From the NCBI RefSeq assembly GCF_900107045.1, contig NZ_FNON01000001.1:744001-808000 (forward strand): a DNA stretch of 64,000 nucleotides, read 5' to 3'. Below the pieces are notes generated by a model, which was given only the letters and a program-made list of their open reading frames with translations, ran no database searches and was not told where the DNA came from. The translations under genes were made by a program, and so were the position numbers. The DNA is from Amycolatopsis xylanica. GTDB taxonomy: Bacteria; Actinomycetota; Actinomycetes; Mycobacteriales; Pseudonocardiaceae. Shown here piece after piece: positions 21,385 through 30,014 of this stretch (positions within the stretch are counted from its first letter, which is position 1; each line of letters starts with the position of its first letter).

Positions 21385-21429
21385 TCGTGAGTGGTACGGC
21401 CGGTTCTAACCGGCCGTACCACTCACGAG
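21384..21429 (-). repeat. 46-base GGTTAGAACC palindrome, copy 2, between convergent genes
   Basis: A fully self-complementary copy (TCGTGAGTGGTACGGCCGG and its complement around TTCTAA). It starts on the last base of the VWA gene and, on the minus strand, provides the stop codon of the globin gene. It is probably a two-way terminator. Confidence 0.85.
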
Positions 21430-21867
21430 CCCTTTCCAGTCCCAGCGCGGCATGGTGAGGTCCTTGGGCACGGTCGGGTCCGGATAGGACAGGACTTCGG
21501 CCACGGCCCAGCGCATGTAGTTCTCGAGCGCTGTGCGGAACTCGGGATCGTTGGGCAGGTCCGCGTCGTCGGCGGCTTTGATGAAGCAGTCGACGAAGCG
21601 ACGGCCCAGGTCGCTCATGTCGCCGTTGCCCGCGTGCATGGTGAGCATGGCGGAGTGGTCGCCGCACTCCGCCGAGTAGCGGGGCGGTCCGCCCATGACC
21701 TCGGCCCAATAGGCGGCCAGGCGCTCGACGTGCTGCGGATGCTGGTCCTCGTGGGAGAACGGGTGGTTGAGCTCGGGATCGGCGAGGCACCGGGCGTGAT
21801 GCGCGGTTGCGAGCCTGAGGAAGGCCCGCTCGCCCCCGGCGAACTCGAACAGCGTGGGACGGCTCAT
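21406..21867 (-). CDS. Globin (group II truncated-haemoglobin-like)
   Basis: A 153-residue haem protein resembling actinobacterial trHbII/GlbO. The core AERLAAYWAEVMGG-type E-F region, PPRYS and the proximal-His segment MLTMHAGN are visible; MRWAVAEVLSY is the G/H helix region. The usual Phe-Tyr at the B10 position of GlbO is replaced by His-His (ATAHHARC), so ligand chemistry may differ. The last residues (LVSGTAG) and the TAG stop are encoded by the palindromic repeat, so the native C-terminus may have been altered by its insertion. O2/NO binding is inferred. Confidence 0.78.
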   Translation of the reverse strand: MSRPTLFEFAGGERAFLRLATAHHARCLADPELNHPFSHEDQHPQHVERLAAYWAEVMGGPPRYSAECGDHSAMLTMHAGNGDMSDLGRRFVDCFIKAADDADLPNDPEFRTALENYMRWAVAEVLSYPDPTVPKDLTMPRWDWKGLVSGTAG

Positions 21868-21902
21868 CGCGTCAGTAAACCAGGGCTCGTGGCCGCTCGG
21901 GG

Positions 21903-21948
21903 GTCGTGAGTGTTCCGGCCGGTTCTAACCGGCCAAAACACTCACGAC
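21903..21948 (-). repeat. 46-base GGTTAGAACC palindrome, copy 3
   Basis: Outer arms TCGTGAGTGTT and AACACTCACGA-like (one side reads AAAACACTCACGA) with inner GGCCGG/CCGGCC around TTCTAA. It lies between the globin start and the end of the next minus-strand gene, about 5 bases after that gene's stop. Confidence 0.85.
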
Positions 21949-21953
21949 CTTGG

Positions 21954-22298
21954 TTAGAAGAGGCCTTTGCCGGTGATGATGTAGTCGCACTCGAAGAGGC
22001 CTTCGACCGGGACGCCGACCGCGTTGTTGGTGGCCGAGATCTTGATCTGGGTGCCGGTCTCGCCGATCGGGGTGACCGTGATGTTGAAGATCACGAACGC
22101 CACGCCCGCCGAGGCCGGTGCTTCGCGCGGGTGGACGACCGCGGTGACGACCGGGCGGCCCGCGAAGCGGACCGGCAGCTTGACGAACGCCTGGCGCACG
22201 TGGGCGCCGCCCGCCGGGACGAAGGTCGGCTCGATGCCGGAGCACACGAAGGTGTCCCCGAGGCGCTGGATGTTCGGCGCGGTGACGGTGTTCCGCAT
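21954..22298 (-). CDS. Hypothetical small beta-rich protein, possibly lectin-like
   Basis: A 114-residue soluble protein of unknown function with no signal peptide. The alternation of short hydrophobic strands (TFVCSGIEPTF, VKLPVRFAGRPVVTAVVH, VAFVIFNITVTPIG, IKISATNNAVG) recalls H-type lectin-like beta sandwiches (strand, then F..P..V), but I do not recognise it with confidence. ATG 22298 was chosen because GGGGAG lies 6 bases ahead; an in-frame ATG 5 codons earlier is possible. It is transcribed away from the lipoprotein gene and ends against a palindrome. Confidence 0.65.
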   Translation of the reverse strand: MRNTVTAPNIQRLGDTFVCSGIEPTFVPAGGAHVRQAFVKLPVRFAGRPVVTAVVHPREAPASAGVAFVIFNITVTPIGETGTQIKISATNNAVGVPVEGLFECDYIITGKGLF

Positions 22299-22448
22299 TG
22301 GATCACTCCCCATGATCGGTGTGGAGACCTCAGCAGATCACCCGGCCGGGGCGCCGGGCCATACGTAGTTGTGCGTATCAGGCGGTCCGGCATGTGGGTA
22401 GTTCAGCAGTCACCTCTGGTCCCGGAGATCAGTATTGTGGCCAGTGTG

Positions 22449-23204
22449 ATGCGGATACGGCTCGTGGTCGCTGCCGCCGTCGCCCTGTCGCTGACGGCGT
22501 GCGGTTCCGCTGATGGTGACGCGCGAACGGATCGGCAGGCCACGACGCTGGCCGAAGCGATCAGTGACCCGAGTCAGGTCGACGCCGCCGCGTACGTGCG
22601 GGCCGCGCTGGCCACGAACTTGGGCAAGTCCGCGGCCTTCAGCGTGCTGGTGGCCGAGGACTTGGCACACAAGGATGTGAAAGACCCGGCCGTACGCCTG
22701 GTCTGGCGCATCCACGAAGACGTGTCGGACACGGACTGGTCGCGGAGCTCGGCGCTGGATGCTTGCTACCGCGCGGAATTCGGGTACCACGGACTCACCT
22801 CGGCGCCCGAACGGGTCACCTGCCCGGAGCACGCCGTGCCGATCACGCCGCCGCCGGTGCCGAGGCGGGACATCCCGGAAACCTTCGCGCCCGCGTTGGA
22901 GGCGCTGCTCGGCAAGCTGCCCCCGGCGCCGTCCGAAGCCGAGGTGCGCGGCGCCGTGGCGGCCGGGCTCGTGCCGCCGGTGGATCCCGAGACCCGGCTC
23001 GCGGCCGTGCCGCCCGAGGTTTTCGTTCAGGTCAGGGGCGCCGATGTGGGTGTCGCCCTCTACGCGCACACGGGGATCAAAGACACGCAGTGTCTGATGG
23101 GACGGCGGGCCGCCGGCGAGGTCAGCGTGTGGTCGCTCGGTGCGCGAGAACAGGAATTCCCCTGCGGTGCGGAGGCCGCTTTGGCGGGCCGCCGAGTCGG
23201 TTAG
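22449..23204 (+). CDS. Hypothetical lipoprotein upstream of the CHAT operon
   Basis: A 251-residue secreted lipoprotein; the lipobox LSLTAC puts Cys at residue 18. The mature part has two Cys-flanked segments (ALDACYRAEFGYHG with TCPEH, and TQCLMG with FPCGAE) that probably form disulfides, and a Pro-rich middle (ITPPPVPRRD). I do not recognise the family. ATG 22449 was chosen; GTG 22446 just before it is equally possible. The gap to the following 430-residue protein gene is only 45 bases, which contain a tandem 16-base duplication, so cotranscription is plausible but unproven. Confidence 0.72.
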   Translation: MRIRLVVAAAVALSLTACGSADGDARTDRQATTLAEAISDPSQVDAAAYVRAALATNLGKSAAFSVLVAEDLAHKDVKDPAVRLVWRIHEDVSDTDWSRSSALDACYRAEFGYHGLTSAPERVTCPEHAVPITPPPVPRRDIPETFAPALEALLGKLPPAPSEAEVRGAVAAGLVPPVDPETRLAAVPPEVFVQVRGADVGVALYAHTGIKDTQCLMGRRAAGEVSVWSLGAREQEFPCGAEAALAGRRVG

Positions 23205-23210
23205 AGTCCG

Positions 23211-23242
23211 GTCGGTTTCAGAGGGGGTCGGTTTCAGAGGGG
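23211..23242 (+). repeat. Perfect tandem 16-base duplication
   Basis: GTCGGTTTCAGAGGGG occurs twice head to tail (23211-23226, 23227-23242), filling most of the gap before the 430-residue gene. The second copy runs into the ribosome site GGGGGAGGA. It may be a regulatory duplication or a replication-slippage event. Confidence 0.85.
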
Positions 23243-23249
23243 GAGGACG

Positions 23250-24542
23250 ATGCTGCGGTCGGTGGTGCTCGCGCGGGCTTGGGCGCGCCTTCCCGGTGTC
23301 GAGGTGCTTTCGGGCCGCGATGGCGGGCCGCTCACGCGGACGATCAAGAAGATCATCGACCCGCTTGTCGTCCGGACTTCGGTGCGTGCGAGGCTCGGCA
23401 AGCCCGTGCTCGACGCGGAGGAAGCCGCCGAGCTGACCGCGTTGGTCGTCGCGGATGCCGAGCGGCTGCGGGCGACCGCGGCTTGGTTCACGCGGTTGAA
23501 GCGGCAGCGGCGGGCGTTGCGGATCACCGCCGGGGATGTTCAGGATGTTTGCTTCCCGCTGGCGTACGAGCTGGCCACTGGGTTCGGCATGCCGGGGGCG
23601 GACGCCGATCAGACGGCCGCGGACGCTTTGCGTGATCTGCATGGCGAGGCGGGTGACGCGGCCGTCGACCGGCTCGCCGCCTATCTCGCGGATCAGCAGG
23701 TGGCCGCCGAATTGACCGCTGAGTTGCGGGAACGGTGGCTCGCGGTCGGCGAGCCCGCCGGGGATCCCGCCGCGCTGGCGGAGTTCGTCGAAACTTTGAC
23801 CGACGCGGCGTGGCGAAAGCTGGCCGACTCCGGCGCGGGGCATGCGCTCGGCGTGTCGCTGCGGCGGGCTGGTGGCGTTGGCGAACTCGAGCGCGTGATC
23901 CACGAGATCTGCGGGATGGACACGCCGGAGCTGGGGTTGCAGCGCGGCGAGGTGACCACGATCCCGCCGCTGGACCGGGGCGGGGAAATCGGGGCCGAGC
24001 TGCTGGAACGCAGTGTCGAACGGCGGGTGCGGGCGACGGTGCGGCGGCTGCCCGCCGACGAGCGGGACCAGCCGGTGGCCGGGCTGGTCGATGAGGAGCT
24101 GAGCCGGTGCGTGGCCGGGTTCGGGCTGGGGGAGTCCGTGCTCGCCACGTGTTTCGCACTCGGGGTCGTGCTCGCGCCGGCGTTGCGGCCGCTCGACGGC
24201 GCCTCGCCGGACGGGGTGCCCGAGTTCGCGCGGCGGCTCAACGCGCAGGTCGCGCGGGAGGGGTACGTGCTGCACGCCCGGCGGGCGCTGGCCGGGAGCA
24301 CGCCGCTCACGCCGCGGCCTGACGACCATGTGGTGCGGGAGCTGCGGGAGTTCGCCAAGCAGTTCCTGGGCAGGCTGTGGATCCGGCTGCACGGGTTCGA
24401 TGTGCGCGGGGAGTGGCCGTCGGACGCGGCCGAGGTCCGCGCCCTCGTCACCGGGGTCGTGCGGTCGGCGTCGCTGGATCTGCGGACGAAGGTGCGGCGC
24501 TCGCTGATGGCCCGGCTGCCGGAGCTGGAGGTGGCGTCGTGA
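23250..24542 (+). CDS. Unknown soluble protein, first partner of the TPR-CHAT protein
   Basis: A 430-residue Arg/Ala/Glu-rich helical protein with no signal peptide or membrane segment. I do not recognise a domain. Visible features are a basic N-terminal third (TRTIKKIIDPLV, LKRQRRALRI), a short motif DVQDVCFPLAYEL, a central HALGVSLRRAGG then ICGMDTPELGLQRGE, and a C-terminal basic end (KVRRSLMARLP). ATG 23250 has GGGGGAGG 5 bases ahead. Its TGA overlaps the next GTG (GTGA), so it is coupled to the 347-residue protein and through it to the CHAT gene. A role as sensor or adaptor of the CHAT protease is inference from position only. Confidence 0.75.
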   Translation: MLRSVVLARAWARLPGVEVLSGRDGGPLTRTIKKIIDPLVVRTSVRARLGKPVLDAEEAAELTALVVADAERLRATAAWFTRLKRQRRALRITAGDVQDVCFPLAYELATGFGMPGADADQTAADALRDLHGEAGDAAVDRLAAYLADQQVAAELTAELRERWLAVGEPAGDPAALAEFVETLTDAAWRKLADSGAGHALGVSLRRAGGVGELERVIHEICGMDTPELGLQRGEVTTIPPLDRGGEIGAELLERSVERRVRATVRRLPADERDQPVAGLVDEELSRCVAGFGLGESVLATCFALGVVLAPALRPLDGASPDGVPEFARRLNAQVAREGYVLHARRALAGSTPLTPRPDDHVVRELREFAKQFLGRLWIRLHGFDVRGEWPSDAAEVRALVTGVVRSASLDLRTKVRRSLMARLPELEVAS

Positions 24543-25582
24543 CGCATCCCGTGCGCACGCCGGTCGTCGCGGCCGATGGCGGGCTGGTCCGGTTCGACTT
24601 GGCCGAGTTGCTGAGCGGGACCGTCACGTCGATGCGGATCGAAGTCACCGACGCGTCGGCCGAACCGTGGCTGACTCGCTTGTGTGGCCCCGAAAACGCG
24701 TTGGCCGCGCTCGACGGCGAGGTCGCCGTTCCGGTCGTGCCGGAGCTGGCCGGGCTGGCGTTGCTGCTGTGGGCGCGGCGGTGGTGGCCCGCGAGCGCGG
24801 TGCTCGGGATCGTCTCGCTCGATCCGGCGCTCCTGGATGTCGAAGCGGCCGTCGCGACCGCGGCGGTCGAAGACGTGGCCGAGGGCATGCTCGACGGGTT
24901 CGAGGCGACGCCCGGTGAGCTGTTCGACTCGGCGGCCGATGCGCTGCTCGCGGCCGCCGGGCCGGTCGCCGGGGAGGTCCGGGGACTCTGTGAGCGCTTG
25001 GCGGTGTGGTTCGACGAGCGCGACGACGTCGTGCGGGCCGAAGCCGCCGCCGAACTGGCCGGACGGCTGGAAAGCCTTGCGCCGTCACAACGTTCTTACG
25101 CTTTGGCCGCGGGGACGCCGCAGGCTGCGGCCGGGGCCGGAGTGCTCGCCGAGGGGCGCGCGAGCGTTGACTGGGCGAGGGTTCCGCCGGGTGTGCTCGA
25201 CGCCGCGGACGACACCGTCGCGTGGCGGATCGTGACGGCGGAAGGTGCCGCGCGGCTGCGGGTCGAGGTGGCCGGTGCGTTCGCCGACGCGGCGCTGACG
25301 GCGTTCGCGACGCGCGACGGCGAGGTGTTCGCGGAGGTGCCGCTCGCGCTCGGCGTGGGCGGTTTCGCGGGCTCGGTTGAGCTGGACGAGCGGTCGGCGC
25401 GGCTCGTGGCGGAGCGGGATGTCCACATTGGAGTCGAGATCGGCGCGGAGCCGGTTTTCATTACCACGCCTGATGATCGGGCCGCCGTGGTGGCGCTCGT
25501 GCGGGCGCGCGAGGGCTTGCCGCTGTCCGTGAGGACCGTGGCCGAGCGGGCGGCGGCCGGGGCCGCCGATGAGGAGTTCTGA
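24539..25582 (+). CDS. Unknown soluble protein, second partner of the TPR-CHAT protein
   Basis: A 347-residue acidic, Ala/Val-rich protein with no export signal. It contains a hydrophobic Trp-rich piece (LLLWARRWWPASAV, about 76-89), a long helical middle, and a C-terminal beta-rich part (about 230-310) ending in a basic helix. I do not recognise the family. Operons pairing TPR/CHAT or caspase proteins with dedicated associated proteins have been described computationally in actinobacteria as conflict systems (the CATRA type); whether this is such a protein needs a profile search. GTG 24539 overlaps the upstream stop, and only 1 base separates its stop from the CHAT start. Confidence 0.75.
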   Translation: MTHPVRTPVVAADGGLVRFDLAELLSGTVTSMRIEVTDASAEPWLTRLCGPENALAALDGEVAVPVVPELAGLALLLWARRWWPASAVLGIVSLDPALLDVEAAVATAAVEDVAEGMLDGFEATPGELFDSAADALLAAAGPVAGEVRGLCERLAVWFDERDDVVRAEAAAELAGRLESLAPSQRSYALAAGTPQAAAGAGVLAEGRASVDWARVPPGVLDAADDTVAWRIVTAEGAARLRVEVAGAFADAALTAFATRDGEVFAEVPLALGVGGFAGSVELDERSARLVAERDVHIGVEIGAEPVFITTPDDRAAVVALVRAREGLPLSVRTVAERAAAGAADEEF

Positions 25583-25583
25583 C

Positions 25584-28577
25584 ATGCTCGTCGGCCTGCC
25601 CGCGCCGTCGGAGCCGCCGGACCGGCCGCTGCCGGGGGAACTGGCGGGCTCCTGTTCACATGGCTACAACTGCCGCTGTGTCGCGCGGCATTTCGGCCTG
25701 GATCCGGCTTCCTATGGCGAAGTGCCCGCCTGCGCGTTGAGCGAGGGGGAATACCGGCAGCTCCTCATCGAGGCGAGTCAGGTTCAGGACCAGGCCAAAC
25801 AGCTCTCCGCCCAGCGCGACGCCGTGGGCGCGCACCGCGCGTACGGGCGGATGCGGGAGATCGCGCGGGAGCTGGACCGGACCGATCTCGAGCTGGCCGC
25901 GCTGAGTGATCTGGCGGTCGTCTGCTACGCGGCGGGTGACCTGCGCAACGCGCGGCAGTGTGCCGAGGCCGTGCTGAAGGCGTTCGAGATCACCGTCGCC
26001 GCGATCGTCCACTTCGGACAGTATGCCGAGCTGCGGATGATCGAGGGTTCACGTGAGGTCGCCGACCGCGTGCTCGTCAACCTGAGTATCGAGGAGGGAA
26101 ACACCGCGCGAGCCCGTGAACTCATCGCCGGGCAGCGTGCGAGGGCCGCGTTCCGGAAGGCGGCCGAGCCGGGGCAGTACCCGCCGGAGTTGCTCGATCC
26201 GCATGGCGCCGATGAGCTTGAGCTGCGCATTCTCGACGTGCGGGTGCTGATCGCCGACGGTGAGCTGTCCGCTGCGCGGACCGCGCTCGACTCGATACTG
26301 GACGCGTTGTCGCGGCTCGCGGGCATCGGCGGGATCCGCGATCAGGTGGCCGGGCTCGAAGCGATGGCGCTGGCCGAGCGCGGCCGCATCCGCCGGGCGG
26401 GCGGTGAGGACGCCGACGCCGACTTCCTGCGCCTGAGTGCCAGGCACGACGGCCCGGCCGCGGCCAAGTTCGACATCGAGGTCGCCGAAGCGCGGGCGGT
26501 GAGCGGTGATCTCCCCGGCGCGATCGAAGCGATCGTCGCCGCCCGCGATCGGCTCGGTGCGGCGGGGCTCAGCGGTGACGTCGCCGACGCGAGTCACGCG
26601 CTCGGCTTCCTGTTGCTGCTGCACGGACACGTCCCGCAGGCACGCGAGCAGTTCGTCCACGCGGGACAGTTGTGGAAGGCCAACGGGGACACGGCGGGGC
26701 TGCGGCGTCTCGATGTCGCGCTGGCCAGGTGTGACGCGGCCGAGGAACGCTGGGAGTCGGCGTACGCCCACACCGCGCGGGCGCGGGAATCGGCCGCCGC
26801 GTCGGGGGAACGGCTCGAATGCCTGCGTGCCGACTTCCTGGCGGCGACCGTCCGGTACGCGCACGGCCAGGATCTGCCCGCGGTGCTGGATCTGCTGCTG
26901 CCGGTGGCGCTGGCGGCGGAGGATTACCGCTTCCGTTTCGACTCGGCCGCCGCGCGCACGGCATGGGCGAGCGGTGTCTCCGGCCCGGCGAACGCGCTGC
27001 TGATGGGCCTGCTGACGCAGCTCGGCGAGAAGCGGCTGATCGCCGAGATGATCGAACGGACCTGCGCGGTCGGGTCGTTCAGCGGGGCCTCGATCGACCT
27101 CAGCGGCGTCGTGCCGAGCTTGTCCATGACGGAGCCCGCGGCGGGGGAGCGGCTGCCGCTGGCGGCGCTGGGCGCGGTGACCGCGTCGCTGCCGTTGCGG
27201 CTCGCGCCGCCGCCGGATCTGCGCTGGTCACCGTCCTCGGCGATGGAACTCGATCGCTGGCTGGCGCTCGCCGCCGAGCGGTACGGCCTGCGGCGCGAGC
27301 CGGCCGAGCCGGTGCCGACCTGGCCTGTCGCCGAGGACGGCCGCGAGACGTTCGTGCTGCGGTACGCCGATGCCGGGCACACCTATCTGAGCTGGCGCAG
27401 CAGTGCGGATCCCGACACCGTCCACAGTCACCCGATCGACGCGCGGCTGGTCGGTACGGCCCGTGAGTTCCTGGCCGAAGCCTCGCCGACGCCGCACGAA
27501 GGCGAGAGCGTCGCCGACGCGGTCGGCCGAGCGTTCGCCGCGTTCAGTCCAGCCGGGGAACAACGTTTGGCGCGGAGTCTCGCGCTCAACCTGCTTCCGG
27601 CTGACCTGATCACGCGGTTGCGGGCAGCCTCGTCGACCGGCCGTCGGCCGTTGCTGCGCGTGCAGCCGTCGCCGAGCCTCGCGGCCGTGCCTTGGGGACT
27701 GCTGGCGTTGCCGGACCGGCGTCCCGACCGGGTGCTGTCGCCGGGTGAAGAGGGCGGCTGTTTCGACGGCGACGAGCGGATTCTCGACATCGCCGACGTT
27801 TCGCTGCTCGCGCCCGCCGGGATCGCGCGGGTTTCGCCCGCCTCCGACGGCCCGCCGGTGTATCTGCTCGATCCCCGGATCCCAGGGCAGAGCGCGTTCG
27901 GGGAACTGGGCTCGGTGCTGGGCAAGCAGGACGTGTCGTCGCCGCTGATCCGGCATCTCGACGCCCGGCTGGCCGAGGGGCCGGTCCGGCCCGAGGTGAC
28001 GCGGGGGCTGGACCTGGTGCGCCGGACCGACACCGACCGGCGGCTGCTGGCGGACCTGCTGAAGGAGCCGTGCTCACGGCTGGTGTTCGCCGGTCACGTC
28101 AGCGTCGTCTCGGGCGCGCATGGCGCGCAGACCGCCCTGCACCTGTCGTGCCCGGCCGGCCTGCCGGGCACCGCCGCGCCGATCGGGGCGCACCGGCCGT
28201 TCACCGCCGCCGATCTCGCACTGTCCGAAGTGGACACCATGCCCGCGAGGGTCGCGCTGATCGGCTGCGCCAGCGCGAGCGATTTCGGCTTGGCTGAGCC
28301 ATTCGGGATGCTGCTGGCCGCCGTCGCCGCCGGGGCGAGCGTGGTCGCCGCGACGGTGTGGGCGCTGCCGACCTCGGCCGCGGCGGCGTCGGGTGACCCG
28401 ATGGCCGACCTGATCATCGCCGCCGACACCGCGCTGGCCGGAGCCGACCCGGTCGGCTCGCTGTGCGACTGGCAACGCGACCGTCTCGCGCGGTGGCGGG
28501 CGGGCGGCGGGCCGGAGGTCTCGCCGGTCTTCTGGGCGGGCCTGACCTGCCTCGACGCCCAAACCTGGGTTCGGTAG
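25584..28577 (+). CDS. TPR-CHAT protein, caspase-fold protease candidate
   Basis: A 997-residue protein. The N-terminus carries a Cys/His cluster (C24, H26, C30, C32 in CSHGYNCRC) that may bind Zn. Residues about 60-440 are TPR-type helical repeats (e.g. ALSDLAVVCYAAGDLRNARQ, LGFLLLLHGHVPQAREQF by its ends). Residues about 660-997 form a CHAT domain: LVFAGHVS gives the catalytic His838 and ALIGCASASDFG the catalytic Cys895, followed by the helix of EPFGMLLAAVAAGA. CHAT proteases act in separase-like regulation and in antiviral or cell-death systems, with TPRs as the sensor. ATG 25584 has GAGGAG 6 bases ahead. Substrate and trigger are unknown. Confidence 0.9.
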   Translation: MLVGLPAPSEPPDRPLPGELAGSCSHGYNCRCVARHFGLDPASYGEVPACALSEGEYRQLLIEASQVQDQAKQLSAQRDAVGAHRAYGRMREIARELDRTDLELAALSDLAVVCYAAGDLRNARQCAEAVLKAFEITVAAIVHFGQYAELRMIEGSREVADRVLVNLSIEEGNTARARELIAGQRARAAFRKAAEPGQYPPELLDPHGADELELRILDVRVLIADGELSAARTALDSILDALSRLAGIGGIRDQVAGLEAMALAERGRIRRAGGEDADADFLRLSARHDGPAAAKFDIEVAEARAVSGDLPGAIEAIVAARDRLGAAGLSGDVADASHALGFLLLLHGHVPQAREQFVHAGQLWKANGDTAGLRRLDVALARCDAAEERWESAYAHTARARESAAASGERLECLRADFLAATVRYAHGQDLPAVLDLLLPVALAAEDYRFRFDSAAARTAWASGVSGPANALLMGLLTQLGEKRLIAEMIERTCAVGSFSGASIDLSGVVPSLSMTEPAAGERLPLAALGAVTASLPLRLAPPPDLRWSPSSAMELDRWLALAAERYGLRREPAEPVPTWPVAEDGRETFVLRYADAGHTYLSWRSSADPDTVHSHPIDARLVGTAREFLAEASPTPHEGESVADAVGRAFAAFSPAGEQRLARSLALNLLPADLITRLRAASSTGRRPLLRVQPSPSLAAVPWGLLALPDRRPDRVLSPGEEGGCFDGDERILDIADVSLLAPAGIARVSPASDGPPVYLLDPRIPGQSAFGELGSVLGKQDVSSPLIRHLDARLAEGPVRPEVTRGLDLVRRTDTDRRLLADLLKEPCSRLVFAGHVSVVSGAHGAQTALHLSCPAGLPGTAAPIGAHRPFTAADLALSEVDTMPARVALIGCASASDFGLAEPFGMLLAAVAAGASVVAATVWALPTSAAAASGDPMADLIIAADTALAGADPVGSLCDWQRDRLARWRAGGGPEVSPVFWAGLTCLDAQTWVR

Positions 28578-28635
28578 CAGCCACGTCCGCCGAAGCTGTG
28601 TGCAACACAGACGCACCAGCGAGAGGCAGGACGAG

Positions 28636-29163
28636 ATGTTCAAGAAGATCCGCGACAAGGTCAACGAGGCGACCCAGCAGGGTATGGCCAGGGGCGCGCA
28701 GGACTTCCAGCGGCACGCGGCCCAGTTCCAGCAGGCGGCCGCCGCGCAGGGGCACCACATCGTGCCGCAGCTGCCGACGCCGCAGCTGGCCGCGCAGGCT
28801 TACCAGAACATGCAGGCCGACCCGGCGATGGCCGAGTTCCTGGCGCTGCCGATGGAGGAACAGCTGCGCCAGCAGCAGGAACTGCAGGCTTACGGCACCG
28901 AGCTGCGGCGGCTCTACGACACCTGTGAGCACGCGACGCTGGTGATCGAGGCGCTGGAGCCGACCGGCCGGACCATCGCCGGGCAGGCGCAGTACAGCGC
29001 GACGCTCGAGGTGACCGTCCAGGGCGGTGCGAGTTACCGGACGGTGATCGAGCTGATCGCGCCGCTGGCGACCATCCAGCAGTACGCGCCCGGCACGAAG
29101 CACGAGGCGCGCGTCGACCCGACGGACCCGGCCAAGGTCGGCGTCTTCGGCCCGATCGCCTGA
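28636..29163 (+). CDS. Hypothetical 175-residue soluble protein of the CHAT operon
   Basis: An N-terminal amphipathic, Gln/Ala-rich helix (about 1-90) is followed by a beta-rich domain (about 100-175) with the ending YAPGTKHEARVDPTDPAKVGVFG, of which the 'G..V.VRYDP.DP..V' type of ending is shared with the next protein. That pattern is common in DUF3592-like domains that sit beside membranes. No export signal. ATG 28636 has GGCAGGACGAG ahead and lies 58 bases after the CHAT stop; the next gene starts 8 bases after its own stop. Function unknown. Confidence 0.78.
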   Translation: MFKKIRDKVNEATQQGMARGAQDFQRHAAQFQQAAAAQGHHIVPQLPTPQLAAQAYQNMQADPAMAEFLALPMEEQLRQQQELQAYGTELRRLYDTCEHATLVIEALEPTGRTIAGQAQYSATLEVTVQGGASYRTVIELIAPLATIQQYAPGTKHEARVDPTDPAKVGVFGPIA

Positions 29164-29171
29164 GGGGAGCC

Positions 29172-30014
29172 ATGATGTTCGCAATGGGACTGGACAGCCC
29201 GCGCCGTCCCGGCAAGCGGCTGCTGTGGCTCGGGGTGCCCACGACGCTCGCGTGGGCGGTGGTCGGCTGGACCGGCACGCTGGGACTGCTGGACAACTTC
29301 CGGTTGATGTCGCTGAACCGCGTCGGCTCGTGGGGGGCCGACGGGGGACCGGCGGTGTCACTGGTGCTGTTCTTCAGCGTCGCGATCACGGTGGCGTCTT
29401 CGCTGGGGTTCGCGATGCTGTGGTCCTCCGGCTTCTCGCTGAGCCGGATGGGCATGGGATTCCGGGCGAGCTCGCTGGCGGCCGCGCTGGGGATCGCGAT
29501 CGGCGGCGGGCTCGCGAGTCCATCGTGGACGGAGCCGGAGGCGGTCGGCAAACGGCTGGGCTTCCTCGACGGCCCGGCGCAGGAATGGTCCCAAGTGGAC
29601 TGGATCGTCTACTACGAGCCGTACCTGGTGCCGGGAATCGCCGGGGTGATCGCGCTCGTGCTGATCTTGTTGCTGCTGAAGGACTTCCTCGCCGTTTCGG
29701 CGGCGGACGACCGCGCGGAGGCGTTGCAGCAGCGCGGCAGGCTGGTGACCGGGTACGTCACGCACGTCGAGTTCACCAACGTCTGGGTGATGGGGAACCC
29801 GCAGTTCAAGGTGCACGTGACGTACCCGGGTGAGACCGGGGAACGCACCGTGGTCACGACGATGATCACGTCCGCGTTCCAGGCGCCGTCGCGGGGCTCG
29901 ACCGTCAAGGTCCGGTACGACCCGCAGGACCCGGACTCGGTGCTGGTGGAGCCTGACCCCCAGGACCGGTCGGCCGGGCGGAACCCGGGTGGTTTCGTGC
30001 CGCCGCAGTGGTGA
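29172..30014 (+). CDS. DUF3592-like membrane protein
   Basis: A 280-residue protein with about four membrane segments (roughly 18-36, 58-78, 92-112 and 152-172) and a soluble C-terminal domain (190-280) of DUF3592 type: GRLVTGYVTHVEFTNVW, then FKVHVTYPG and STVKVRYDPQDPDSVLVE. ATG 29172 has GGGGAGCC ahead; ATG 29175 is the alternative. It closes the plus-strand run that begins with the lipoprotein, and meets the methyltransferase gene tail to tail with no gap. A membrane role together with the 175-residue protein, which has a similar ending, is likely but not shown. Confidence 0.82.
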   Translation: MMFAMGLDSPRRPGKRLLWLGVPTTLAWAVVGWTGTLGLLDNFRLMSLNRVGSWGADGGPAVSLVLFFSVAITVASSLGFAMLWSSGFSLSRMGMGFRASSLAAALGIAIGGGLASPSWTEPEAVGKRLGFLDGPAQEWSQVDWIVYYEPYLVPGIAGVIALVLILLLLKDFLAVSAADDRAEALQQRGRLVTGYVTHVEFTNVWVMGNPQFKVHVTYPGETGERTVVTTMITSAFQAPSRGSTVKVRYDPQDPDSVLVEPDPQDRSAGRNPGGFVPPQW

